Shown here: in pieces, positions 16,953 through 23,844 of the stretch
How the letters are laid out: each line of letters starts with the position of its first letter
How positions within the stretch are numbered: position 1 is the stretch's first letter
Source: Ruminococcus sp.
GTDB taxonomy: Bacteria; Bacillota; Clostridia; Oscillospirales; Ruminococcaceae
Direction: 5' to 3'
NCBI GenBank assembly: GCA_017517145.1
Contig: JAFXAJ010000047.1
Span: 1 to 53,956, forward strand
DNA length: 53,956 nucleotides
Notes under the pieces: model-generated
Database searches by the model: none
Seen by the model: the letters and a program-made list of their open reading frames with translations, nothing else
Told to the model about the DNA's origin: nothing
Position numbers and translations under genes: made by a program

Positions 16953-17875
16953 TGAACGGCAGAAAAAAAGAAAAAAAGCCTCTCCGCATTTCCTACGAAA
17001 AGCGGAAAGCACTGTACGGCTATGGATTTATCGGAATATGGCTGGTGGGAACAGTAATATTTTTTCTTGTTCCCCTGATAACTTCTCTGGTGTGGTCATT
17101 CTGCGATGTAAAAATTGAAACAGGGCATACTTCTCTGAAATGGGTAGGACTGGCGAATTTTGAACATTCCTTAACCACTGACCCTAAGTATACGGAATAT
17201 CTCAAGGCAACACTTGGGGAAACCCTGTGGAAAGCGCCGCTTATAGTCATATTTTCCCTGTTTATTGCGGTAATCCTGAATCAGAAATTCAGGGGCAGAG
17301 CGCTGGCGAGAGCAATATTTTTTCTCCCTGTAATTATAGCTACTGGCCCTGTTTATGCCATTATTAGCGGAGATATAAGCTCTACGGGAAATACGGGAGC
17401 AGCACAATTTTCTACTATGTTTTCAACGAATATGGTAGGAGAGCTGCTGCAATTCTTAGGAATATACGGTATAAGCGACGACATGGGAACAATGATTTCT
17501 GCAATTACAGATAATATTTTCGGCATAGTCTGGTCAAGCGGTATACAGATACTTCTTTTTCTTGCAGCATTGCAGACTATTCCTGCATCTGCAAGGGAAG
17601 CCGCACAGCTGGAGGGCGCAACGGCTTGGGAATATTTCTGGAAAATCACATTCCCCTACGTCAGTCCGTTTATACTTGTAAATTTCATATTCACAGTCAT
17701 TGATTCATTTACAAATCCAACAAATGCAGTTATGAAGCGTATACTTGCACTGCGTGACGACTGGCAGTTCGGAGTAATATCCTCCATGGCGTGGATATAT
17801 TTCGGAATAATTCTTTTAGGAATAGGCATAGTCACGGTTATAGCAAACAGGCTGATATATTATGAAACAGAATAG
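16952..17875 (+). CDS. Sugar ABC transporter permease, MalF/UgpA type (pair 2)
   Basis: A 307-residue permease with a basic N-terminus (RKKEKKPLRI), six predicted helices and the EAA loop EAAQLEGATAWEYFWKITFP. The start codon shares its A with the stop of DUF5696 (TGATG), and the ribosome site GAGGGAGG lies inside that gene, so translation is coupled. It is clearly diverged from the first MalF-type subunit: the region between helices is longer and contains an extra soluble stretch around residues 135-180. The operon therefore encodes two different channels or one double-size assembly. Confidence 0.9.
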   Translation: MNGRKKEKKPLRISYEKRKALYGYGFIGIWLVGTVIFFLVPLITSLVWSFCDVKIETGHTSLKWVGLANFEHSLTTDPKYTEYLKATLGETLWKAPLIVIFSLFIAVILNQKFRGRALARAIFFLPVIIATGPVYAIISGDISSTGNTGAAQFSTMFSTNMVGELLQFLGIYGISDDMGTMISAITDNIFGIVWSSGIQILLFLAALQTIPASAREAAQLEGATAWEYFWKITFPYVSPFILVNFIFTVIDSFTNPTNAVMKRILALRDDWQFGVISSMAWIYFGIILLGIGIVTVIANRLIYYETE

Positions 17876-17886
17876 GAGGTGCGGAA

Positions 17887-18891
17887 ATGGCGGAAAATTC
17901 CCCTGAAAAAAGCGGCAGCATAACAAAAAAAGAAGCTCGCCGCATACGAATGAAAACGATGTCAAAGGCGGAAATCAGCTATCTCCGCCGAAAAGAAGCC
18001 GCAGAAAAAGTATTTCCGATTTTTCGTTTTGTCATACTTTTCGGACTTGGTTTTGTTATACTCTATCCGCTGATTTACATGGTGAGCTGTACATTTCGTG
18101 AAAGAAGCGACATGAATGACCCGACAGTTATGTGGATTCCCAGAAATTTCACGCTGAACGTGCTGAAAGAAACCCTTGACGCTATGGGATTCCCAAGAAC
18201 GCTTGTAACTACGCTTTTGCTGAACGTGGGATGCGCTCTTGTGCAGGTTGTGTCATGTGCAGTCACGGGATATGGCTTTGCACGATTTAAATTCCGTGGA
18301 CAGAAGCTGCTTTTTGCGGTTGTAATCATGATGATACTTGTACCGCCGCAGGTAATAGCTTTGCCGCTGTACTCCCAGTTCAGAAACTTCGGATTTGGCG
18401 ATTTTTCGGTAAATCTAATTGATACGCCGCTTACAATGTATCTGCCTGCGCTTATGGGAAACGGAATACGTGCAGGGTTGATGATACTGATTTTTCGGCA
18501 GTTTTTCAAAGGCTTGCCGAGAGAACTTGAAGATGCTGCGTATATAGACGGCTGCGGACCGTTCAGGACATTCGTGCAGGTAATGGTGCCAAATGCGGCA
18601 GCAGCATTTCTGACAGTATTTCTTTTTTCTGTGGTGTGGTACTGGAATGATTATTACGTAAGCGCCACATTTTTCACAGACACAAGGACAATTTCCCTTA
18701 TGCTGAGAAATCTTGACACGGAGCTGAAAAGACGGCTGTTTGATACGGTATCGGCGGAAATATCCCCACGAGAGCAGATAGTCTGGAAAGAAGCAGGCTG
18801 TCTTATTTCAATTACTCCCCTGCTGATAATGTATATATTCTTACAGAAGCATTTTATCGAGGGCATTGAACGTTCAGGAATTGTCGGATAA
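17887..18891 (+). CDS. Sugar ABC transporter permease, MalG/UgpE type (pair 2)
   Basis: A 334-residue permease with a long basic cytoplasmic N-terminus (KKEARRIRMKTMSKAEISYL), about six helices and an EAA loop EDAAYIDGCGPFRTFVQVMVP. The loop between the last helices (about 255-305) is longer than usual and charged. An AGGAGGTG site lies 11 nt after the preceding stop. It is the last gene of the operon and is followed seven bases later by a terminator. Confidence 0.9.
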   Translation: MAENSPEKSGSITKKEARRIRMKTMSKAEISYLRRKEAAEKVFPIFRFVILFGLGFVILYPLIYMVSCTFRERSDMNDPTVMWIPRNFTLNVLKETLDAMGFPRTLVTTLLLNVGCALVQVVSCAVTGYGFARFKFRGQKLLFAVVIMMILVPPQVIALPLYSQFRNFGFGDFSVNLIDTPLTMYLPALMGNGIRAGLMILIFRQFFKGLPRELEDAAYIDGCGPFRTFVQVMVPNAAAAFLTVFLFSVVWYWNDYYVSATFFTDTRTISLMLRNLDTELKRRLFDTVSAEISPREQIVWKEAGCLISITPLLIMYIFLQKHFIEGIERSGIVG

Positions 18892-18898
18892 TTATTTA

Positions 18899-18926
18899 GG
18901 GACACGGCTTGTCGTGTCCTTTTTTA
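18899..18926 (+). terminator. Terminator of the DUF5696/dual-permease operon
   Basis: A 7-bp stem GGACACG / CGTGTCC (18900-18906 with 18913-18919) followed by a T7 run. It closes the operon opened at 7133. Confidence 0.85.
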
Positions 18927-18946
18927 TAAAAGCCAAAAATCACTTT

Positions 18947-19044
18947 TAATGATAAACGATAAATTTTTATCGGTAAAATTTCACAAACAACCTATATAAA
19001 ATACAGATTAACATTGTGCAAACATATAATAATTAATGATAAAC
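18947..19044. promoter_or_regulatory. Direct repeats and palindrome upstream of the DUF2975 operon
   Basis: The 11-mer TAATGATAAAC occurs at 18947-18957 and again at 19034-19044, and a palindrome CGATAAA-TT-TTTATCG lies at 18957-18972. The second copy ends 13 nt before the -35 box of the DUF2975 promoter. These are candidate operator sites, perhaps for the small Cro/C1-type regulator of the operon. The remainder of the 18927-19177 gap is AT-rich with no gene. Confidence 0.4.
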
Positions 19045-19056
19045 ATTAAAAATCTG

Positions 19057-19085
19057 TTGACAAACGTAAATTCTTGTGGTATTAT
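19057..19085 (+). promoter_or_regulatory. Promoter of the DUF2975 operon
   Basis: TTGACA (19057-19062), 17-nt spacer, TATTAT (19080-19085) preceded by TGG. An alternative TATAAT at 19085-19090 would give a 22-nt spacer and is less likely. The leader is about 85 nt. Confidence 0.75.
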
Positions 19086-19177
19086 ATAATCACAGCAAGG
19101 GGAACGGAAAAACTTCCCCGAAAAAAGGAACAAAAGAGCGCTCATATAAGTTCTGTAAATTATTGGAGGGTTTATTT

Positions 19178-19858
19178 ATGAACAGCACAAAAAATATTGA
19201 CTATGTAAAGAAAATTAATACACTTGGCAAGGTGAGCAAAATTATCCTTATCATAATGCGTATAGCCTGCATTGTAGGTATTGTTGTAACTATTGTCAGC
19301 GGTATATTCTGCATTGCAGTACTGCCGTCTGATAACACAACGATCACATCAAACGGAAATGCTTCTTTTGAAATGGTTGTCGATACAAACAGGCTACCAA
19401 GCAGTATTTCATTTTTTGAGGATGAAGATATTACAAACGAATCATTTAAACTTTTCGGAACAAAATTCACACTGAAAGATAATATTACAGACAATGACGG
19501 AATCCAGACATACACAATGAATGCTGAATTTGATTCTCCCAACAGCACATTGTTAAAATATGGTGCAGTAGGTGCGTGCTTCGGTATGGCTTTATATGCT
19601 ACTTTTACCCTTATTGTGGTAATTTTCGCCGGAAAGCTTGCAAAGGCACTTGAAAAATGCCAGTCACCCTTTGAGGAAAGCGTCACAAAGGCTATGAAAC
19701 ACTTTGCATTATCTCTCCTTATCCCATTGGCATTTATGATTGCTGAAAATGGAATTTTGAATCTTTCAGTATTCCTCGCCATTATTGCAGTTATTATTTT
19801 CTCTTATATTTTCAGCTATGGTGCAAAATTACAGCAGGAATCAGACGAAACGCTTTAA
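19178..19858 (+). CDS. DUF2975-type membrane protein, copy 1
   Basis: A 226-residue membrane protein with four predicted helices (about 19-48, 130-155, 175-198, 202-222). An extracytoplasmic loop of about 80 residues between the first two helices is Ser/Asp/Asn-rich. I start at ATG 19178 because TTGGAGGG sits nine bases before it; the in-frame ATG at 19076 overlaps the -10 box. The last 12 residues (GAKLQQESDETL) and the 39 bases encoding them are identical to the end of the next gene. The DUF2975 plus YozG-like regulator arrangement is common in Firmicutes; function unknown. Confidence 0.78.
   Translation: MNSTKNIDYVKKINTLGKVSKIILIIMRIACIVGIVVTIVSGIFCIAVLPSDNTTITSNGNASFEMVVDTNRLPSSISFFEDEDITNESFKLFGTKFTLKDNITDNDGIQTYTMNAEFDSPNSTLLKYGAVGACFGMALYATFTLIVVIFAGKLAKALEKCQSPFEESVTKAMKHFALSLLIPLAFMIAENGILNLSVFLAIIAVIIFSYIFSYGAKLQQESDETL
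19820..19858 (+). repeat. 39-nt exact direct repeat, copy 1
   Basis: The last 39 bases of the first DUF2975 gene, stop codon included, are identical to 20393-20431 at the end of the second. The flanking coding sequence differs. Confidence 0.9.
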
Positions 19859-19876
19859 TTTATGGAGGGCTTTAAA

Positions 19877-20431
19877 ATGAATAAAACAGTTGATGTAAAT
19901 ACAATTGCATTGGAAAAAGAGAAAAAAAGCTTCGTTAAAACAAATAAAGTTCTGCATTTTGTCTTTATAGTATTGCAGATTTTATCGCTGATGCTGGCAA
20001 TTATGACAAGTATTATGTTGGTAATGATGGGTATAAATGCTGTGTTTAAAATTTCTGATTCATTCAGTTTCCCTGACATATATCTAACTTTGACACTTAT
20101 GGTTATTTCTGTTTGTTATTTTATCGCTTTTAATCATGCAAGAAAAATATTCGATATTTTCAAAAGCGGTGAAAGTCCTTTCCGCTATGATGTAGCCGAT
20201 AAAATGAAAGGTGCGGCAACAGCAATTATTGCAGCTAATTTGATTAATTTTGCTATTGGATTAGTATATTTCACTGTTGGTGGTTTTATGAAGCTTAATA
20301 ATGACGAAGTTTTTGAAATGACAATTAATTTTGATTTAGGAAATTTTATTTTAGGAATATTGATATATGCCTTTTCATACGTATTCAACTACGGTGCAAA
20401 ATTACAGCAGGAATCAGACGAAACGCTTTAA
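19877..20431 (+). CDS. DUF2975-type membrane protein, copy 2
   Basis: A 184-residue paralogue of the preceding gene with four helices and the same C-terminal GAKLQQESDETL. It lacks the long extracytoplasmic loop, which accounts for its shorter length. Start at ATG 19877 (MNKTVDVN) behind GGAGGGC. It sits 18 nt after copy 1 and 12 nt before the regulator gene, in one operon. The pair may form a hetero-oligomer in the membrane (inference). Base composition is more AT-rich than the surrounding metabolic genes. Confidence 0.78.
   Translation: MNKTVDVNTIALEKEKKSFVKTNKVLHFVFIVLQILSLMLAIMTSIMLVMMGINAVFKISDSFSFPDIYLTLTLMVISVCYFIAFNHARKIFDIFKSGESPFRYDVADKMKGAATAIIAANLINFAIGLVYFTVGGFMKLNNDEVFEMTINFDLGNFILGILIYAFSYVFNYGAKLQQESDETL
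20393..20431 (+). repeat. 39-nt exact direct repeat, copy 2
   Basis: Identical to 19820-19858. It ends at the stop codon of the second DUF2975 gene, where the sequences diverge immediately (TAATTT versus TAAGGA). Confidence 0.9.
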
Positions 20432-20443
20432 GGAGGGGGAAAT

Positions 20444-20671
20444 ATGTCGATTATACTAAGACTTGACAGAGTAATGGCAGACAGAAAAATCAGCCTTAAC
20501 GAGTTAAGCGATAGAGTTGGGGTAAGTAATGTGAATTTATCAAAGCTTAAAACGGGCAAGGTCAGCGCAATTCGCTTTTCTACTCTCAACGCTATATGCA
20601 AGGCACTTTCCTGTCAGCCCGGGGATATACTGGAATTTATTGATGATGACGAGGAAGAAGTTAATGCGTAA
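20444..20671 (+). CDS. YozG-like Cro/C1-type transcriptional regulator
   Basis: A 75-residue protein that is essentially one helix-turn-helix domain. RLDRVMADRKISLNELSDRVG and VSNVNLSKLKTGKVSAIRFS mark the recognition helices, STLNAICKALSCQPGDILEF closes the domain, and the tail is acidic (DDDEEEV). An AAGGAGGGGG ribosome site is strong. Small regulators of this type accompany DUF2975 proteins and probably regulate their own operon; the repeats upstream of 19057 are the local candidate sites. Confidence 0.88.
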   Translation: MSIILRLDRVMADRKISLNELSDRVGVSNVNLSKLKTGKVSAIRFSTLNAICKALSCQPGDILEFIDDDEEEVNA

Positions 20672-20727
20672 TTCGTAATTGTTGTAAGAACAGGTTGTCC
20701 TATTAGAACATATTTTAATACAAAAAC

Positions 20728-20748
20728 GGGCGGATAAAATATCCGCCC
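20728..20748. terminator. Bidirectional terminator between regulator gene and nadC
   Basis: An 8-bp stem GGGCGGAT / ATCCGCCC with a 5-nt loop, flanked by an A-rich run on the left and GTTTTATTTT on the right. It can serve the plus-strand regulator operon and the minus-strand nadC. Confidence 0.8.
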
Positions 20749-20753
20749 TCGTT

Positions 20754-21596
20754 TTATTTTGTCTTGATTTTCATAGAAACATCAAAGCATTTCACAGAAT
20801 GAGTAAGTGCACCAAGAGAAATGATATTAACACCTGTTTCAGCCACGGCACGGATATTTTCCGCTGTAACATTTCCCGAAGCTTCAAGAAGTGCAGCGCC
20901 GTTTGTAATCTCAACAGCCTGTTTCATTTCATCGCAGGACATATTATCCAACATGATGATTTCAACTTTATTTGAAAGAGCCTCTTTCAGTTCGTCAAGA
21001 GTACGCACTTCAACTTCAATTTTTACGGTATGCCCGATTTTTTCACGGAGAGCTGTAACCGCCGCAGTAATTCCGCCGTAAGCGTCAATATGATTGTCTT
21101 TCAGCATTGCCGCATCAGAAAGATTATAGCGGTGATTCTTGCCGCCGCCTACAGTTACAGCATATTTCTGCAATGCACGAAGTCCGGGAAGAGTCTTTCT
21201 CGTATCGGTAACAGCCGCATTTGTGCCTGCCACAAGTTCAACGCATTTATTGGTAGCCGTAGCAATTCCTGACATGTGCTGGAGAATATTGAGAGCAGTT
21301 CTCTCGCCCTTTAACATGGTGAGTGTACTTCCCTCCAATTCAGCAATAATATCGCCTTTTTTAACCTTTGTACCGTCGGGCATAAGGATTTTAAAGCTTA
21401 CATTTTCGCCTGCAAGCTCAAAAACACGCTTGGCTATGTCAATTCCACAGATAACTCCGCTGTCCTTAGCGACATAGTATGCGGAACTTTCGTGTTCAGG
21501 GGGAATAAGATTATCAGCCGCAGCGTCGATATAATTTATATCCTCCATAAGGGCATTTGTAATTATATTATCAATATAGCATTGTAAAAGCTTCAT
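20754..21596 (-). CDS. nadC: Nicotinate-nucleotide pyrophosphorylase (carboxylating)
   Basis: A 280-residue enzyme that converts quinolinate and PRPP to nicotinate mononucleotide in de novo NAD synthesis. The family pattern is clear: opening region with EDINYIDAAADNLIP, the RKTLPGLRALQKYAV motif with the PRPP/quinolinate-binding Arg and Lys, GGGKNHRYNLSDAAMLKDNHI, and the barrel strand KVEIIMLDNM. Length is normal. It lies 12 nt after nadB in the same operon. nadA, which makes quinolinate from the NadB product, is not in this window. Confidence 0.95.
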   Translation of the reverse strand: MKLLQCYIDNIITNALMEDINYIDAAADNLIPPEHESSAYYVAKDSGVICGIDIAKRVFELAGENVSFKILMPDGTKVKKGDIIAELEGSTLTMLKGERTALNILQHMSGIATATNKCVELVAGTNAAVTDTRKTLPGLRALQKYAVTVGGGKNHRYNLSDAAMLKDNHIDAYGGITAAVTALREKIGHTVKIEVEVRTLDELKEALSNKVEIIMLDNMSCDEMKQAVEITNGAALLEASGNVTAENIRAVAETGVNIISLGALTHSVKCFDVSMKIKTK

Positions 21597-21608
21597 AAAA
21601 ATTCTCCT

Positions 21609-23066
21609 TTACTGTATAACCTCATTCAGAATAATATAAGCCACTGTAACAATAGATTTTGCAAGGACGAAATCAGCGTCAACTACATATTTTCCGCTTA
21701 AAAGGTCGTTGCGGATAGCTTCTACACGCTTTAAACCCTCTGCGGCAGCCTCTTTGTCGGGAATTACAAAATAGCTGTTCTGCATGATTTTTCTTGTTTC
21801 TGTGCGGATACCTGCCGGAATATGGGGATTGCCGATATGAGCGTTAAATTTCACATTCTCGAAAGTATCAGGGGCGTTTGCAATTTTTGAAACGATATTT
21901 TCAGCGGCTCTGCGAGAAAATACAAGCGCTTCAAGAAGTGAATTGCTTGCAAGGCGGTTGCTGCCGTGAACGCCTGTATGTGAACATTCACCGCAGGCAT
22001 AGAGATTTGGCAGAGTAGTTTCTGAATTGCTGTCAACGTCAATTCCGCCCATAAGGTAGTGCTGACAGGGAAAAATCGGCACAGGTCCTTTAGTCAGGTC
22101 ATAGCCCTGTTCCAAGAGATTCTTGTATATCATTGGGAAACGATTTTTCAAAAATTTGCTGTCCTTGTAGCTTATGTCAAGGTAGAAATCAGTGGAGTTC
22201 TGTTTTCTTGATTCAAGGATTATTGAATGTGAAACTACGTCACGGGGAGCAAGCTCAAGACGCTGGTCGTAATTGTGCATGAAACGCTCTTTATGGCAGT
22301 TCAGGAGATATGCTCCTTCACCACGGACAGCTTCGGAAATAAGGAAGCACTCACGTGTTGCACGGTTGTTGAATGCTGTGGGGTGGAACTGGACATAGCT
22401 GAGATTCTTGATTTTTGCGCCCATTTCGTAAGCAAATGTTATGCCGTCACCTGTAGCTATAGCGGAATTTGTTGTAAACTGGTAAACTCTGCCGATACCT
22501 CCTGTGGCAAGTATCATAAAGTGACAGTTTGCAGTTGTATAGTTATCCTCAGCGTCTTTAAGCAGTGCGGAATATCCCGTAGAAGTACGCTTTGTTTCGC
22601 ACATAATGGTATTGTCCATTATGGTAACATTGGAAAGCTTATGGATATTTTCGAGGAGCGCCGTAGTAATCTCCTTGCCTGTGGAGTCAGCCTTGTGGAA
22701 AATGCGGTGATGGCTGTGACCTCCTTCGAGAGTTCTGTGATATGTGCCGTCGGGATTCTTGTCGAAGTTTACGCCCAGTTCAATAATTCGTTCAATATCC
22801 TTTGCGGCTTCACTTACGAGAGTGTGAACAGCGTCAACGTTATTTTTGAAGCTGCCTGCAACGAGAGTATCATTCTGGTGATACTGGATATTATCGGTGG
22901 AGGAGTTGTACACGCCTGCAATTCCGCCCTGAGCAAGCATGGAGTTGCACAGTGACAGGTCTTTTTTGCAGAGGATGAGAATTTCAAGCTCCTTTGGGAG
23001 ATTCAAAGCGGCATACAGTCCTGCAACGCCGCAGCCTGCAATAATTACATCATAATTTACAGACAT
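21609..23066 (-). CDS. nadB: L-aspartate oxidase
   Basis: A 485-residue FAD enzyme that oxidises L-aspartate to iminoaspartate, first step of NAD synthesis. It has the dinucleotide fold (DVIIAGCGVAGLYAAL) near the start, AQGGIAG, the substrate region RTLEGGHSHHRIFHKADSTG, FHPTAF and the second FAD segment ACGECSHTGVHGSNRLASNSLLEAL. I start it at ATG 23066 because GGAAGGAC lies nine bases before; a GTG three codons upstream is less well placed. The C-terminal helical domain is shorter than in E. coli NadB. The promoter at 23124-23152 overlaps an inverted repeat that is probably an operator. Confidence 0.94.
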   Translation of the reverse strand: MSVNYDVIIAGCGVAGLYAALNLPKELEILILCKKDLSLCNSMLAQGGIAGVYNSSTDNIQYHQNDTLVAGSFKNNVDAVHTLVSEAAKDIERIIELGVNFDKNPDGTYHRTLEGGHSHHRIFHKADSTGKEITTALLENIHKLSNVTIMDNTIMCETKRTSTGYSALLKDAEDNYTTANCHFMILATGGIGRVYQFTTNSAIATGDGITFAYEMGAKIKNLSYVQFHPTAFNNRATRECFLISEAVRGEGAYLLNCHKERFMHNYDQRLELAPRDVVSHSIILESRKQNSTDFYLDISYKDSKFLKNRFPMIYKNLLEQGYDLTKGPVPIFPCQHYLMGGIDVDSNSETTLPNLYACGECSHTGVHGSNRLASNSLLEALVFSRRAAENIVSKIANAPDTFENVKFNAHIGNPHIPAGIRTETRKIMQNSYFVIPDKEAAAEGLKRVEAIRNDLLSGKYVVDADFVLAKSIVTVAYIILNEVIQ

Positions 23067-23102
23067 ATATGACACGTCCTTCCATAATTTTGGAATAATA
23101 AA

Positions 23103-23135
23103 ACCATAGATATGGTATATTTTATTTTACCATAT
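23103..23135 (-). promoter_or_regulatory. Candidate operator of nadBC: ACCATA repeats
   Basis: Three copies of ACCATA/TATGGT lie at 23103-23108, 23111-23116 and 23130-23135. The first two form a 6-2-6 inverted repeat, and the last two an 8-10-8 repeat ATATGGTA...TACCATAT covering 23110-23135. The outer repeat covers the -10 box of the nadB promoter. A NAD-responsive repressor is the expected binder, but I cannot identify which. Confidence 0.5.
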
Positions 23136-23152
23136 TTTTATGAATTTTGCAA
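23124..23152 (-). promoter_or_regulatory. Promoter of nadBC
   Basis: On the minus strand TTGCAA (23152-23147), 17-nt spacer, TAAAAT (23129-23124) with TGG before it. Its -35 lies only seven bases from the -35 of the divergent sigma-factor promoter. Confidence 0.75.
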
Positions 23153-23158
23153 TAGCTA

Positions 23159-23187
23159 TTGAAAATTATCCTGTTTTGTTATATAAT
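23159..23187 (+). promoter_or_regulatory. Promoter of the ECF sigma factor operon
   Basis: TTGAAA (23159-23164), 17-nt spacer, TATAAT (23182-23187). It is a housekeeping-type promoter. The leader is about 72 nt and contains the palindrome GAATCGATTC at 23239-23248. Confidence 0.75.
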
Positions 23188-23265
23188 AAAATTATTATTT
23201 TCTTTGTCCTTTTTTATATTCTCGTTTGAATGTATTAGTGAATCGATTCAAAAAGGAGGATTTAT

Positions 23266-23844
23266 ATGACCGATATTCAATGGCTTGAAATTCTCAAAAT
23301 ATCACCTAAAAAAGCTCATACCATGCTCATTGAAGAATACGGCGGCTATGTCTATGCCATAGTTATAGACAAGCTGCGCAGCCTTTGCAGCAGCGAGGAA
23401 ATTGAAGATTGTGTAAGTGATGTTTTTGTTGAAGTATTTACAAATATAGATAGATTTGACAGCTCAAAAGGCTCTCTGAAAAGCTATATTTCGGTAATCG
23501 CCAAACGCACCGCTATAAATGCTTTCAATCGTATTTCCTACCGCAGAAATATTTCCGTATCAGCCGATGATGAAGAAACCGTCATGCCGGTATCTGCGGA
23601 AAATCCTGCTGATGATGTGCAGAAAAAACTTTTCCGTCAGCACCTGTGGGATATTGTGGAATCTTTAGGCGAACCTGATTCAAGCATTATCGTATATCAG
23701 TATTTTTATGATATGAAAGTAAGCGATATAGCAAAAAAACTGCTGATGACAGCTGCTGCCGTTCAGAAAAGAAGTCTGAGAGCAAGACAGAAACTTAAAG
23801 GAATTCTCGAAAAAGAGTATGCAAAGGAGAATTGTTATGAATAA
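23266..23844 (+). CDS. ECF-type RNA polymerase sigma factor
   Basis: A 192-residue sigma-70-family protein with only regions 2 and 4. Region 2 (about 15-95) has EEIEDCVSDVFVEVFTNIDRFD and GSLKSYISVIAKRTAINAFNR. Region 4 (about 125-185) has IIVYQYFYDMKVSDIAKKL and AVQKRSLRARQKLKGIL, the DNA-recognition helix. An AAAAAGGAGG site precedes the start. It overlaps the following membrane protein gene by eight bases, the usual sigma/anti-sigma arrangement. Confidence 0.9.
   Translation: MTDIQWLEILKISPKKAHTMLIEEYGGYVYAIVIDKLRSLCSSEEIEDCVSDVFVEVFTNIDRFDSSKGSLKSYISVIAKRTAINAFNRISYRRNISVSADDEETVMPVSAENPADDVQKKLFRQHLWDIVESLGEPDSSIIVYQYFYDMKVSDIAKKLLMTAAAVQKRSLRARQKLKGILEKEYAKENCYE

Noticed and set aside
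19076..19177. An upstream ATG extending the first DUF2975 gene by 34 residues
   Set aside because: It overlaps the -10 region, and the added residues are basic and unlike the family. The ATG at 19178 has a strong ribosome site.
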